DNA of 54,301 nt from Nostoc sp. FACHB-973 (GCF_014698115.1 NZ_JACJSJ010000052.1:1-54301); one strand, 5' to 3'. Counted from the stretch's first letter, positions 6,900 to 16,555 are shown. A program made the numbers and translations. The notes: generated by a model from the letters alone, not told the origin.

Positions 6900-9005
6900 A
6901 TGCCAAAACAAATTATTATCGCGGAGCAGCACCAAATTGCTGCGGTTTTTTCTGAAGATCAGATACAGGAACTAGTTGTAGCTACGGGTCATCATCAAAT
7001 AGGTGATATCTACTTAGGAGTAGTAGAAAATGTATTACCTGGGATAGATGCGGCTTTTGTCAATATTGGCGATCCAGAGCGTAACGGGTTTATTCACGTC
7101 ACCGACTTGGGGCCATTAAAGCTAAAGCGTACCGCAGCGGCAATTACAGAACTATTAGCACCACAGCAGAAAGTGTTGGTGCAAGTGATGAAAGAGCCAA
7201 CGGGGACGAAAGGGCCGAGGCTTACGGGTAATATCACCTTACCCGGACGCTATGTGGTACTGATGCCCTATGGCAGAGGCGTAAATTTATCCCGACGGAT
7301 TAAAAGTGAAAGCGAGCGCAACCGCTTGCGGGCACTAGCGATTTTGGTTAAACCGGCGGGAATGGGTTTGCTGGTGCGTACAGAAGCCGAAGGCAAACCA
7401 GAAGAAGCGATTATGGAAGATTTAGAGGTGCTGCAAAAGCAGTGGGAGGCAATCCAGCAGGAAGCCCATTCCACCCGCGCCCCAGCACTTCTCAACCGGG
7501 ATGATGATTTTATTCAGCGTGTATTGCGAGATATGTACGGCGCGGATGTAAATCGGATTGTTGTGGATTCCAGTACTGGTTTGAAGCGAGTCAAGCAGTA
7601 TTTACAGAATTGGAGTGGAGGTCAAACACCCCAAGGATTGTTAATCGATCATCATCGCGATCGCTCGCCAATTTTAGAATACTTCCGGATCAATGCCGCC
7701 ATTCGAGAAGCTCTGAAACCAAGGGTAGACCTACCTTCTGGAGGTTACATCATCATTCAGCCAACTGAGGCATTAACAGTAATTGATGTTAACTCAGGTT
7801 CCTTTACGCGATCGGCAACAGCTAGAGAAACAGTTTTGTGGACAAACTGCGAAGCTGCAACAGAAATTGCTCGCCAGTTGCGTTTACGAAATATTGCTGG
7901 GGTGATTGTCGTTGATTTTATTGATATGGAATCGCGGCGTGACCAACTACAAGTTCTCGAACACTTTAATAAAGCACTTAAAGCAGACAAAGCTCGTCCC
8001 CAGATTGCTCAACTAACTGAACTGGGTTTGGTAGAACTGACTCGCAAGCGTCAGGGTCAAAATATTTACGAATTGTTTGGTGAAACTTGCCCCACCTGCG
8101 GCGGTTTAGGACATACCGTGCGTCTACCTGGAGAAATCGAAAACCGATTCCCCACACCAGCAGAATCACCAGAGCGTGAGCGTATTGTTTCTCCTCTGCC
8201 TCATAGAGAACCGCGTCAGCCATCTGCCCGCATCCCAGAACCACGAGAAACCTATGATGGATTTGGGGAACCATTCGATGGTGACTCGGAATTGAGTAAT
8301 CTCAATTTGATCAATCATCCTAGTTATCAAGAACTTAACGATAATAAACGTCGTACCCGCACTCGTCGCAGTCGGATTGGTGGTGTCAACGGATTAAATG
8401 GGAAAGATGAAACCCGGACTGGTATTAATCCACTGGCTTTTGTCAACGAGCCAGACTTAGACCTTGATGCTGAACCAGAACTAGGAGTAACACCAGAAAT
8501 TCCCTCGCCTACCCTTGGTAAACCAGGTTGGAGTGAAAGAATAGAGCGCACTAAAATTACCAAGGCAGAGCCAGTCAAACCAGTGGTAGAACCACCGGAA
8601 ATTAGGACTGTAGAAATGACACTCCAAGAACAGGATATTTTTGCCTTAATGGGAATCTCTCCCTTGGTGAAATTAGACCAAGAAGTTAAAAATTCCAAGT
8701 CTGTGATTATTAACGTGATTCAGCCCGGTCAACTGCCAACGATACCAACTGAATCAATCCCTGAATCAGCTACTGTTCAAAGAGCAACATCTGAACTTAC
8801 CCCAAGCAGAATACCGATACCGAAAGTTATTGAGCCAGAAAAAAAACCCTCAATCCCAGAGATCATCCAAGAGACAACTGAACCATCAGGGTTTACTGAC
8901 AGCCCTTCAGCACCCTTGACCAACGCAGATGAAAGTGATGCCAATAGCACCGCTAGTGCCAACCGTCGCCGCCGCCGTCGTTCTTCAGCGATCGAGGACA
9001 ATTAA
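6900..9005 (+). CDS. rne: Ribonuclease E/G
   Basis: Endoribonuclease of 701 residues starting mRNA decay and rRNA/tRNA processing. In order: S1 RNA-binding domain (about 35-120, GDIYLGVVENVLPGIDAAFV), 5' sensor region, and a DNase-I-like catalytic domain with metal-binding D296 (VIDVNSG) and D339 (VVDFIDME). The Zn-link CPTCGGLGH (C397, C400) holds subunits together. The shorter C-terminal half is disordered and basic. It ends in RRRRRRSSA near residues 688-696, matching the cyanobacterial nonapeptide reported to bind polynucleotide phosphorylase. Much shorter than E. coli RNase E (1061), as usual for cyanobacteria. It is followed 8 bases later by rnhB, a conserved cyanobacterial pair likely co-transcribed. 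Confidence 0.95.
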   Translation: MPKQIIIAEQHQIAAVFSEDQIQELVVATGHHQIGDIYLGVVENVLPGIDAAFVNIGDPERNGFIHVTDLGPLKLKRTAAAITELLAPQQKVLVQVMKEPTGTKGPRLTGNITLPGRYVVLMPYGRGVNLSRRIKSESERNRLRALAILVKPAGMGLLVRTEAEGKPEEAIMEDLEVLQKQWEAIQQEAHSTRAPALLNRDDDFIQRVLRDMYGADVNRIVVDSSTGLKRVKQYLQNWSGGQTPQGLLIDHHRDRSPILEYFRINAAIREALKPRVDLPSGGYIIIQPTEALTVIDVNSGSFTRSATARETVLWTNCEAATEIARQLRLRNIAGVIVVDFIDMESRRDQLQVLEHFNKALKADKARPQIAQLTELGLVELTRKRQGQNIYELFGETCPTCGGLGHTVRLPGEIENRFPTPAESPERERIVSPLPHREPRQPSARIPEPRETYDGFGEPFDGDSELSNLNLINHPSYQELNDNKRRTRTRRSRIGGVNGLNGKDETRTGINPLAFVNEPDLDLDAEPELGVTPEIPSPTLGKPGWSERIERTKITKAEPVKPVVEPPEIRTVEMTLQEQDIFALMGISPLVKLDQEVKNSKSVIINVIQPGQLPTIPTESIPESATVQRATSELTPSRIPIPKVIEPEKKPSIPEIIQETTEPSGFTDSPSAPLTNADESDANSTASANRRRRRRSSAIEDN

Positions 9006-9013
9006 TTTGCCTT

Positions 9014-9691
9014 ATGGTAGAAACACAGCAAACTGCTGCTATTTCTTCGCCAGCACCTCTGGAAAAATCCAGTTGGCTGGAGTTTTCTACCTTGTCAGGG
9101 ATTCCAGGGCTAGTTGCAGGTGTCGATGAAGTAGGGCGAGGCGCTTTATTTGGCCCTGTGGTGGCCGCAGCCGTGATCCTGCCAGATTCGGCTTTGCCAA
9201 AACTAATGGCAGCTAAAATTAAAGACAGTAAAAAATTGTCTAGTCAAAGGAGAACTCAGCTAGCACAGCAAATTTGTGGGCTGGCTGTAGATTGGAAAAT
9301 TGGGTTTGCTTCCACTGCGGAAATTGACAAGATCAATATTTTGCAAGGGACGCTGTTAGCAATGAAGCGGGCTGTACTGAAGTTAAAGGTACAGCCTGTA
9401 CTCTGCTTAATTGATGGCAATCAGTCAATCAAAGACTTACTAGTGCCCCAACAAACAATAGTCAAAGGAGACGAGCGATCGCTTGCTATTGCCTCTGCCA
9501 GTATTGTGGCCAAAGTTTGGCGTGACGACCTGATAATGCGCTTAGCATTAAAATACCCGATGTACAACTTGGAGTGTAACAAGGGTTATGGTAGCCAGCA
9601 GCACTTGCTGGCTCTGCAAGAATACGGTCCATCGCCCCTACATCGCAAGTCTTTTCGTCCTTGTCAAATCAAAGTATTGAATACTGATTGA
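9014..9691 (+). CDS. rnhB: Ribonuclease HII
   Basis: Hydrolyses RNA in RNA-DNA hybrids, including single ribonucleotides misincorporated in DNA. The 225-residue protein has the family signature GVDEVGRGALFGPVVAAAVIL (about 37-57, first catalytic Asp-Glu), a second acidic residue in CLIDGN, and KGDERSLAIASASIVAKVWRD with its catalytic Asp. The first 35 residues are a poorly conserved extension, so a later start is possible, but ATG at 9014 is only 8 bases past the rne stop and fits translational coupling. The C-terminus ends in HRKSFRPCQI, as expected. Confidence 0.95.
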   Translation: MVETQQTAAISSPAPLEKSSWLEFSTLSGIPGLVAGVDEVGRGALFGPVVAAAVILPDSALPKLMAAKIKDSKKLSSQRRTQLAQQICGLAVDWKIGFASTAEIDKINILQGTLLAMKRAVLKLKVQPVLCLIDGNQSIKDLLVPQQTIVKGDERSLAIASASIVAKVWRDDLIMRLALKYPMYNLECNKGYGSQQHLLALQEYGPSPLHRKSFRPCQIKVLNTD

Positions 9692-9846
9692 CTCAATTTT
9701 GGATTTTAGATTTGTTCCACGTAGCTTGGTTCTCACGGAGCGAGTATAAATTCACTGGCTCTCAGACCTTTTTAAATTTTAGATTTTAAATTATTCAATT
9801 CCATTATCCAAAATTTAAAATCTAAAATTCGGTAGTGATGCAATAA
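9692..9846. repeat. AATCCAAAATCTAAAAT-type intergenic repeat
   Basis: The gap between convergent rnhB and the DUF1997 gene. It holds TTTTGGATTTTAGATTT near 9697 and, inverted, ATCCAAAATTTAAAATCTAAAATTC near 9808. The arms can fold back on each other. The same motif occurs near 6670, 11812, 17492 and 42820, so it is a dispersed family. Confidence 0.6.
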
Positions 9847-10434
9847 TTACTCTGGATTCAGCATTGGTAATTCAACACTCTCGGCGTCAAGTCGTTGGTT
9901 TTTCGTTTGTGATATCACCCAGTAGCGATAATCTGCCAAAAGTTGATGTAATAATCGTTGCTTGACCGTCAACAGCACGCTTTTAAGCAAACCATTGCCG
10001 GTAGCTTCTAAAATTGGCTTGGGAGTCAAGGAAAATGGCGGTGGCAAATCTATTTGTACTTCTAAATCAGCTCTTCCTTGCAGGCGAGTACCAGTGGTTT
10101 GCTCTTTGGGAGATAAATACCCTTTTAAATTGAGAGTAAACCGCTGGTTAATATACTCGAAACCCAGAATTTCACAGCCTAGCGATCGCAAATAAATTAT
10201 GCCATTTGATTCTGCCCAAACTCTCATGTCTACAGTCGGTTGAATACTCAATGACATAAAAGTTAGCGGACGCATTTTCAAGCGGAATACCTCTTCAGAA
10301 ACCTGCTGAATTGGGCTATTGTCAACTAAAGCTTTAACAAGGCGTTGAGGTTGACGCAAATAGTGCTGAATGGGAATAGGCTCCTCTGGAACAGCGATTT
10401 CAACCGATTGGGAGGCAGTAAACCGGGTAGCCAT
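9847..10434 (-). CDS. DUF1997 family protein
   Basis: A 195-residue soluble protein with the DUF1997 layout: an N-terminal FTASQSVEIAVPEEPIPIQHYLRQPQRLVKAL, a central beta-rich part with repeated hydrophobic strands (RPLTFMSLSIQPTVDMRVW, FTLNLKGYLSPKEQ), then helical PILEATGNGLLKSVLLTVKQRLLHQLLADYRYW. The family occurs in cyanobacteria and plants, and the fold resembles START/SRPBCC-like lipid-binding domains; no biochemical function is established. It has no signal peptide. It is convergent with rnhB and transcribed alone. Confidence 0.8.
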   Translation of the reverse strand: MATRFTASQSVEIAVPEEPIPIQHYLRQPQRLVKALVDNSPIQQVSEEVFRLKMRPLTFMSLSIQPTVDMRVWAESNGIIYLRSLGCEILGFEYINQRFTLNLKGYLSPKEQTTGTRLQGRADLEVQIDLPPPFSLTPKPILEATGNGLLKSVLLTVKQRLLHQLLADYRYWVISQTKNQRLDAESVELPMLNPE

Positions 10435-10855
10435 GAGCGAATAAAAGTATTTGTTTCTTAATTTTAATATTTTTTAACAACTTATATCTGACTACAGAAA
10501 ATTAGCAACTTTATTTATTCTCAAAATTATAGTTGCTGATGAGGTATACATCATCAGCAAAAAGTTGGTACGCTCATTAGTATCTTCTCTTAAACATAGT
10601 CTAAATTTGAAATTCAACATTGACAAAAAAGTAAAACTATGTAGCAAAAAATAGCATCAGCTAATACAATTTATCTTCAATCTTCAGAGAAATTTCGGGA
10701 AAAGCTGCCCGCAAATCTGACTGGTGGAGGACTGGTATGCATAACTTATTTACTTAAATTCAGAATTCGATTTATTTGTATATGGATAAAACTCTTTTCT
10801 ACAAATCCTTCCCAATCCCTAATCCCAGCGAAACTATCAACTCAAGGCTAAACGC
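10435..10855. other. Divergent intergenic with a perfect hairpin
   Basis: About 420 bases between the divergent DUF1997 and pheA genes, presumably holding both promoters. The inverted repeat TTGCTGATGA (10533-10542) / TCATCAGCAA (10551-10560), with an 8-base loop, is perfect. It has no T-run on either side, so it is more likely an operator or mRNA leader structure than a terminator. No NtcA-type GTA-N8-TAC site was seen. Confidence 0.45.
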
Positions 10856-11728
10856 ATGACTATATCGATCGCACATTTAGGGCCACCTGGCACTTACTCA
10901 GAACAAGCAGCTGTTTTTTATGTCAACTGGCTGGGCAAAAGTACGGGAGTTGAAACTATGTTATGCCCCTATGCCAGCATCTCCCAATCACTGCACGCCG
11001 TTGCTGATGGTCAAGCCGAGTTGGCTGTTGTGCCAGTGGAAAATTCTATTGAAGGGAGTGTGACCATGACACTAGATACACTGTGGCAGTTGGATAGTTT
11101 GCGAATTCAGTTGGCCTTGGTATTACCTATTACCCATACCTTAATTTCCTGTGCGAATAGCTTAGATAGCATTCAAACTGTTTACTCTCATCCCCAAGCT
11201 TTGGCACAATGTCAGGGATGGTTAGAGCGATTTCTCCCAAGGGTACAAATTATTGCCAACAATTCTACAACCGCAGCACTGGAGCTATTAGAACAAGATC
11301 CGACAATAGCAGCTATCGCCTCTAGTAGAGCAGCTCAGCTCTATAACCTGCCCATACTTGCCAGTGGTATTAACGACTATCCAGAAAACTTTACCCGCTT
11401 TTTGGTAGTAAGTCAGGGCGAAGCAAAAGCTGGATCTCAGGGGTCAAAAACAGGTGCTACTCACACATCCTTAGCTTTTAGTGTACCTGCCAACGTACCA
11501 GGAGCGTTGGTCAAACCTTTGCAAATCTTTGCTCAGCTAGGAATTAACCTCAGCCGGATTGAATCTCGTCCGACGAAGCGATCGCTAGGAGAATATTTGT
11601 TTTACATTGATGTAGAAGCAGACGCCAACGAAACACAAATGGAATCTGCTTTAGCAGAATTAAGTATCCACACAGAGATTCTCAAAATTTTGGGCACTTA
11701 CAATGTTTTACCAGTGAGCGCTCTTTAG
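10856..11728 (+). CDS. pheA: Prephenate dehydratase
   Basis: Converts prephenate to phenylpyruvate, the committed step to phenylalanine. The 290-residue monofunctional enzyme has a catalytic periplasmic-binding-like domain with GPPGTYSEQAA at 9-19, VVPVENSIEGSV at 58-69 and the catalytic TRF motif at 180-182 (NFTRFLVVSQ). A C-terminal ACT domain (about 204-285) contains the ESRP motif at 236-239, which binds phenylalanine for feedback inhibition. No chorismate mutase domain is fused, unlike E. coli PheA. It is monocistronic and ends in a hairpin shared with the convergent Lon-domain gene. Confidence 0.95.
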   Translation: MTISIAHLGPPGTYSEQAAVFYVNWLGKSTGVETMLCPYASISQSLHAVADGQAELAVVPVENSIEGSVTMTLDTLWQLDSLRIQLALVLPITHTLISCANSLDSIQTVYSHPQALAQCQGWLERFLPRVQIIANNSTTAALELLEQDPTIAAIASSRAAQLYNLPILASGINDYPENFTRFLVVSQGEAKAGSQGSKTGATHTSLAFSVPANVPGALVKPLQIFAQLGINLSRIESRPTKRSLGEYLFYIDVEADANETQMESALAELSIHTEILKILGTYNVLPVSAL

Positions 11729-11735
11729 CTATTCG

Positions 11736-11770
11736 TCATTAGTCCTTTGCCTAAAGCAAATGACTAATGA
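11736..11770. terminator. Hairpin between convergent pheA and the Lon-domain gene
   Basis: A 15-base stem with one mismatch: TCATTAGTCCTTTGC (11736-11750), a 5-base loop, GCAAATGACTAATGA (11756-11770). Built from the TGACTAATGAC repeat common in this genome. There is no long T-tract, so termination is inferred from position. Confidence 0.5.
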
Positions 11771-11860
11771 TTCCTTGATGCTAGAAGGTAAGCGGATTGA
11801 TCCGTAGGGTCAATCCAAAATCCAAAATCTAAAATCCAAAATTGTCTGACTGATAACTGC

Positions 11861-12511
11861 TCATGATTTCTCATTAAATGTGTCTTTGAGAACAGCCCGA
11901 GCTGCCAAGTGATTACGAGTAGAAGTTAAAATTTCTGCTTCCCGCTCTAGGCGAGTTGCAGTATCTTGCATTTCTAGCAATAACTGTTGTTCTGCGGCCA
12001 CACCATAGAGGTTACTTGCTACCCAATAAGATAGTTCTATTGGGAGGTCGGGCAAATCTTCTGGCAACTCAATATTTTGTTCCGTTAATTTGGCTGAGAG
12101 GCGGACAACATCCCGCAGTAGTTGTTCTACTTCTGAAGACAGAGGTCGCAAATCTTTAGTTGGTGGGTGGTCTTCAATCCACTCTACTAAGCCAACACGG
12201 TATGGCTTTTCACGAACGTATTCTAATACACGAAATCTTTGCTGCCCCAAAGTCAACATTTTCATCCGATCATCTGGCAGGCGCTGATGATGAACGATTT
12301 CGGCACAGCATCCTGTGTTTGCAATTGTACCTTTAACTGGATCGAACATCAAAACACCGAACCTGCGATCGCTCTCCAAAATCGTGTTCATCATGATTCG
12401 GTAGCGAAATTCAAAGATGTGCAGGGGCAATGGTCTGGTAGGAAACAGAACTACTTCGGGTAACGGGAACAGAGGTAGTTCGCGAACTGCAATTTTAGAA
12501 GATGATGTCAT
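11861..12511 (-). CDS. LON peptidase substrate-binding domain protein
   Basis: A 216-residue protein made of a Lon N-terminal (LAN/PUA-like) domain, without the ATPase or protease domains. Typical features are the opening RELPLFPLPEVVLFPTRPLPLHIFEFRYR, FGVLMFD, GCCAEI and the C-terminal helical SYWVASNLYGVAAEQQLLLE. The domain alone occurs in many bacteria and plants. It is thought to bind proteins or peptides, and no enzymatic role is known. AAGGTAACA before the ATG is a reasonable ribosome-binding site. Convergent with pheA. Confidence 0.85.
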   Translation of the reverse strand: MTSSSKIAVRELPLFPLPEVVLFPTRPLPLHIFEFRYRIMMNTILESDRRFGVLMFDPVKGTIANTGCCAEIVHHQRLPDDRMKMLTLGQQRFRVLEYVREKPYRVGLVEWIEDHPPTKDLRPLSSEVEQLLRDVVRLSAKLTEQNIELPEDLPDLPIELSYWVASNLYGVAAEQQLLLEMQDTATRLEREAEILTSTRNHLAARAVLKDTFNEKS

Positions 12512-12600
12512 TGTTACCTTGGTATAAACTTAATCTTTAAAATTTATTTTTCTCTGCTTTTCCCGTACTTTGTCTACATTCTATCATTTGTTTTGTGGCT

Positions 12601-12634
12601 AAATAAAAAGCCCTGAGATATATTTCTTCAGGGC
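12601..12634 (-). terminator. Intrinsic terminator of the str operon
   Basis: Read on the minus strand: GCCCTGA (12634-12628), an 11-base loop, TCAGGGC (12616-12610), then TTTTTATTT. A 7-base GC-rich stem with a U-tract, 125 bases downstream of rpsJ, is a classical Rho-independent terminator. Confidence 0.8.
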
Positions 12635-12758
12635 AAGGTAAATATTCATACTAATATCATTTGTCCTCTCTTACAAAGTTATGAGCTAAGGCTTCCTTAG
12701 CTCATACTTTGCGTTTTGTCAGTTGTCCTTTATTTATTGACAAATGACAAATGACTAA

Positions 12759-13076
12759 TTAAAGTTTGACTTCGATATCAACACCCGATGGTAAATCCAA
12801 TTTCATCAGGGCATCAATGGTTTTAGAAGATGGCTGGTAGATGTCAATAATCCGGCGATGAGTGCGGGTTTCAAAGTGTTCCCGTGAATCTTTATCTACG
12901 TGAGGCGATCGCAGCACACAGTAGATTCGGCGTTTTGTTGGTAGAGGAATTGGACCAATCGCTGTAGCATTGGTGCGGTTAGCTGTATCTACAATCTTCT
13001 CGCAAGATGTATCTAATAAGCGTCGGTCAAAAGCTTGTAAGCGAATTCTAATTTTCTGCTGCTGTAGAGTTGCCAT
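12759..13076 (-). CDS. rpsJ: 30S ribosomal protein S10
   Basis: Protein of the small-subunit head, 105 residues. It shows the family pattern KIRIRLQAFDRRLLD at the start, PLPTKRRIYCVLRSPHVDKDSREHFETRTH in the middle, and the C-terminal DLPSGVDIEVKL. It is the last gene of the cyanobacterial str cluster, 148 bases after tuf. The gap contains a strong hairpin, so its dosage may be set separately from tuf. Upstream Shine-Dalgarno is weak. Confidence 0.97.
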   Translation of the reverse strand: MATLQQQKIRIRLQAFDRRLLDTSCEKIVDTANRTNATAIGPIPLPTKRRIYCVLRSPHVDKDSREHFETRTHRRIIDIYQPSSKTIDALMKLDLPSGVDIEVKL

Positions 13077-13093
13077 CTTTAATTGTCCAGGTT

Positions 13094-13206
13094 CTGCGTA
13101 AAAGGGGGAGTAGTGAGTGGGGAGTGTCTTTTTTCGCTACTTCCCACTCCCTTTAATTCAAGGAAGAGAAAGGAGCAGAGAGGCATCATACCATCTCTGC
13201 TCCTTT
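13094..13206. repeat. tuf-rpsJ spacer hairpins
   Basis: Two stem-loops. The stronger is a perfect 13-base stem, AAAGGAGCAGAGA (13169-13181) / TCTCTGCTCCTTT (13194-13206), just after the tuf stop. The second pairs AGTGGGGAGT with ACTTCCCACT, with one mismatch, in GGGGAGT-type repeat DNA. Neither has a U-tract in the tuf direction, so partial termination or mRNA processing is only a possibility. Confidence 0.55.
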
Positions 13207-13224
13207 GTTATGAGCAAAAAGGTG

Positions 13225-14454
13225 CTATTTGAGAATTTTGGAGACGACACCAGCACCAATGGTGCGACCACCTTCGCGAATAGCGAAGCGCATTCCTTGT
13301 TCAATAGCGATCGCGTTGATCAACTCTACTGTCATCTTGATGCGATCGCCTGGCATCACCATTTCTGCCTCGCTGCCATCATCGGAGGTGAAAGTTTTGA
13401 TGGTACCGGTTACATCGGTTGTCCGGACGTAGAACTGAGGGCGGTAGCCAGCAAAAAATGGAGTCTTACGACCACCTTCTTTTTCGGTTAAGACGTACAC
13501 TTCACCTTCAAATTGAGTGTGAGGTGTAATCGAACCTGGTTTGGCGATTACCATACCCCGTTCAATATCAGCCTTTTGGATACCCCGAAGTAGTACGCCA
13601 GCGTTATCCCCAGCCATACCTTGGTCAAGACTCTTCTTGAACATCTCAATACCAGTTACGGTAGTGGCGCGAGTATCTCTAATACCCACTAGTTCAACGT
13701 TATCGCCGACCTTAACTACACCCCGCTCAATCCGACCTGTGGCAACAGTACCACGACCTGTGATTGAGAACACGTCTTCCACAGCCATCAGGAAGGGCTT
13801 ATCAACATCCCGCTCAGGGGTGGGGATATAAGAATCTACAGCATCCATGAGTTCATAGATTTTGTCTACCCAGGGATTTTCTCCTCGTTGGGTCTTGGGG
13901 TTCTTGGTCATTGCTTCTAGGGCTTGCAGACCAGAGCCTTTGATAATGGGGATATCATCGCCAGGGAAATCGTAGCTAGAAAGCAGTTCCCGCAGTTCTA
14001 GTTCCACTAGTTCCAGCAGTTCTGGGTCATCCATCAAGTCTTCTTTGTTTAAGAAGACTACCAGACTGGGAACCCCAACCTGTTTTGCCAGCAGAATGTG
14101 TTCGCGGGTTTGGGGCATAGGTCCATCGGTAGCAGCAACTACGAGAATGCCACCATCCATCTGGGCTGCACCGGTGATCATGTTTTTTACATAGTCAGCG
14201 TGTCCGGGACAGTCCACGTGAGCATAGTGCCGACTTGCGGTTTCATACTCAACGTGAGCGGTATTGATGGTAATACCCCGTGCCTTTTCTTCTGGTGCGT
14301 TATCGATTTGGTCGTAGCCTTTAGCTACAGCCTGACCCATAGCTGCCAAGGTCATGGTGATGGCTGCTGTCAAGGTAGTTTTACCGTGGTCAACGTGGCC
14401 AACTGTACCGATATTAATGTGGGGTTTCGTTCTTTCAAACTTTGCGCGTGCCAT
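13225..14454 (-). CDS. tuf: Translation elongation factor Tu
   Basis: GTPase delivering aminoacyl-tRNA to the ribosome, 409 residues. G1 P-loop GHVDHGKTT at about 18-26, G2/switch I ARGITINTAHVEYE, G3 DCPGHADY, G4 NKED. Domains 2 and 3 follow, ending in GAGVVSKILK. The 10-residue insert in domain I (QALEAMTKNPKTQRGENPW region) is typical of cyanobacterial and plastid EF-Tu. AGGA lies about 10 bases before the ATG, and the gene follows fusA by 22 bases in the same operon. Confidence 0.98.
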   Translation of the reverse strand: MARAKFERTKPHINIGTVGHVDHGKTTLTAAITMTLAAMGQAVAKGYDQIDNAPEEKARGITINTAHVEYETASRHYAHVDCPGHADYVKNMITGAAQMDGGILVVAATDGPMPQTREHILLAKQVGVPSLVVFLNKEDLMDDPELLELVELELRELLSSYDFPGDDIPIIKGSGLQALEAMTKNPKTQRGENPWVDKIYELMDAVDSYIPTPERDVDKPFLMAVEDVFSITGRGTVATGRIERGVVKVGDNVELVGIRDTRATTVTGIEMFKKSLDQGMAGDNAGVLLRGIQKADIERGMVIAKPGSITPHTQFEGEVYVLTEKEGGRKTPFFAGYRPQFYVRTTDVTGTIKTFTSDDGSEAEMVMPGDRIKMTVELINAIAIEQGMRFAIREGGRTIGAGVVSKILK

Positions 14455-14476
14455 GAATCCTCGTTTCCTTTTTTAA

Positions 14477-16555
14477 TTAAGCGTTCCCTTTGCTTTTTGC
14501 AATGATAGTTTCAGCTACGCTGCGAGGCACCTCTTCGTAGTGGCTGAACTCCATCGTGAAGATACCCCGACCTTGGGTCTTCGACCGGATATCAGTGGCG
14601 TAGCCGAACATGGTCGCCAGTGGAACTTTGGATGCCACCTTAGCGAGTCCCTGTTCAGTGCTTTGGCTTTCAATCTGCCCCCGGCGGGAGATGAGGTCGC
14701 CAATGACGTTCCCGATAAAGTCTTCAGGAACTTCCACTTCAACTTTCATCATAGGCTCTAATAGTACTGGTGAAGCTTTAAGCACAGCTTCTTTCATTGC
14801 CATTGAGCCAGCGATTTTGAAAGCCATTTCCGAAGAGTCTACATCGTGATATGACCCATCAATTAGCGTCGCTTTGACATCAATCAACGGATATCCAGCC
14901 AGAACACCGGATTCGCAGCTTTCTTTCATTCCTTGTTCTGCTGGGCCGATGTATTCTTTAGGCACACTACCGCCAACAATTTTAGAAACAAATTCAAAAC
15001 CAGTACCAGGTTCTCCAGGCTCCAAATCGATCACAACATGACCGTATTGACCTTTACCACCACTTTGGCGGATGAATTTGCCCTCGATTTTGTTCACAGC
15101 TTTCCGAATTGTTTCTCGGTAAGCTACTTGTGGTGCGCCAACATTCGCTTCCACCTTGAATTCTCGTAACATTCGGTCTACTAGAATTTCGAGGTGTAGT
15201 TCTCCCATCCCTGCAATCACGGTTTGGTTTGTTTCCGGATCGACGTTGACACGGAAGGTAGGGTCTTCTTCCGAGAGAGATTGCAGAGCCTTGGATAATT
15301 TATCCATGTCATTCTTGGTTTTGGGTTCAACCGCTACCGAGATCACAGGCTCAGGAATGAATAGGGATTCCAAAATTACTGGCGAAGCATCATCACAGAT
15401 GGTGTCACCTGTCAAGGTATCTTTCAATCCCAAGGCAGCTCCCAAATCACCCGCTCGCAGTTCATCGACATCTTGTCGATCGTCTGCTTTCATCAGAACT
15501 AAGCGGGAAATGCGTTCTTTTTTATTCTTAGTAGCGTTGAGGACGTAGCTACCCTTTTTCAGCACACCAGAATAAACACGAACAAATGTTAGGCGACCGT
15601 AAGGGTCAGCCATAATCTTGAACGCCAAAGCCGCTAGGGGTTCGTTGTCATCAGCCCGCCGCTCAACAGTATCACCATTGGGCAGTATGCCTTGAATTGG
15701 CGGTACTTCACTTGGTGCTGGCAGGTAATCGACAACGGCATCCAACATCAACTGTACACCTTTGTTTTTAAATGCCGAGCCACAAAGTACTGGTACGATT
15801 GTGCCAGCAATTGTGCCTTTACGCAGAGCAGCAGCAATTTCGTCTGCTGTAAGTTCTTCGCCATCGAAGTACTTAGACATCAGAGTATCATCTGTTTCTG
15901 CCACTGCTTCTACTAGCTTGGTGCGGTATTCTTCTACCTGCGCTTGCATCTCGGCTGGGATATCGGTCTCTTGGATATCAGTTCCTTGATCGTTTGCGTA
16001 AATATACGCACACTGCTTTACGAGGTCAACAATACCTTGGAAGTCGTTTTCGCTACCAATTGGCAGTTGAATGGCGATCGCATTTGCCCGCAGGCGATCG
16101 CGCATTTGCTCGTGAACTTTATAAAAGTTCGCTCCTGTGCGATCCATCTTGTTGATGAAGGCGATCCGAGGAACTTTATAGCGGTCTGCTTGTCGCCACA
16201 CTGTCTCAGACTGCGGTTGCACACCACCCACAGAACAAAATACCGCGATTACACCATCCAACACGCGCATGGAACGCTCAACTTCAATTGTGAAGTCTAC
16301 GTGACCTGGAGTATCGATAATGTTAATTTGATGATCTTTCCAGCTGGTACTAATAGCAGCAGCAGTGATGGTAATTCCCCGCTCCCGCTCCTGCTCCATC
16401 CAGTCTGTGACGGCAGTTCCTTCATGAACTTCGCCAATCTTATGAATTATCCCAGAGTAAAACAATATTCTCTCTGTTGTTGTTGTTTTGCCCGCATCTA
16501 TATGCGCCGCAATACCGATGTTGCGTACTTTCTCTAGCGGGATCGTGCGTGCCAC
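14477..16555 (-). CDS. fusA: Translation elongation factor G
   Basis: Translocation GTPase of 692 residues. P-loop AHIDAGKTTTTERILFYSG (17-35), G2 RGITITAAA, G3 DTPGHVDF, G4 NKMDRTGA; then domain II (about 290-390), domains III to V, including the domain IV tip loop GGSVPKEYIGP. The start codon is GTG at 16555, preceded at a good distance by AGGAGGT, the strongest ribosome-binding site in this operon. Upstream of tuf and downstream of rpsG, as in other bacteria. Confidence 0.98.
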   Translation of the reverse strand: MARTIPLEKVRNIGIAAHIDAGKTTTTERILFYSGIIHKIGEVHEGTAVTDWMEQERERGITITAAAISTSWKDHQINIIDTPGHVDFTIEVERSMRVLDGVIAVFCSVGGVQPQSETVWRQADRYKVPRIAFINKMDRTGANFYKVHEQMRDRLRANAIAIQLPIGSENDFQGIVDLVKQCAYIYANDQGTDIQETDIPAEMQAQVEEYRTKLVEAVAETDDTLMSKYFDGEELTADEIAAALRKGTIAGTIVPVLCGSAFKNKGVQLMLDAVVDYLPAPSEVPPIQGILPNGDTVERRADDNEPLAALAFKIMADPYGRLTFVRVYSGVLKKGSYVLNATKNKKERISRLVLMKADDRQDVDELRAGDLGAALGLKDTLTGDTICDDASPVILESLFIPEPVISVAVEPKTKNDMDKLSKALQSLSEEDPTFRVNVDPETNQTVIAGMGELHLEILVDRMLREFKVEANVGAPQVAYRETIRKAVNKIEGKFIRQSGGKGQYGHVVIDLEPGEPGTGFEFVSKIVGGSVPKEYIGPAEQGMKESCESGVLAGYPLIDVKATLIDGSYHDVDSSEMAFKIAGSMAMKEAVLKASPVLLEPMMKVEVEVPEDFIGNVIGDLISRRGQIESQSTEQGLAKVASKVPLATMFGYATDIRSKTQGRGIFTMEFSHYEEVPRSVAETIIAKSKGNA

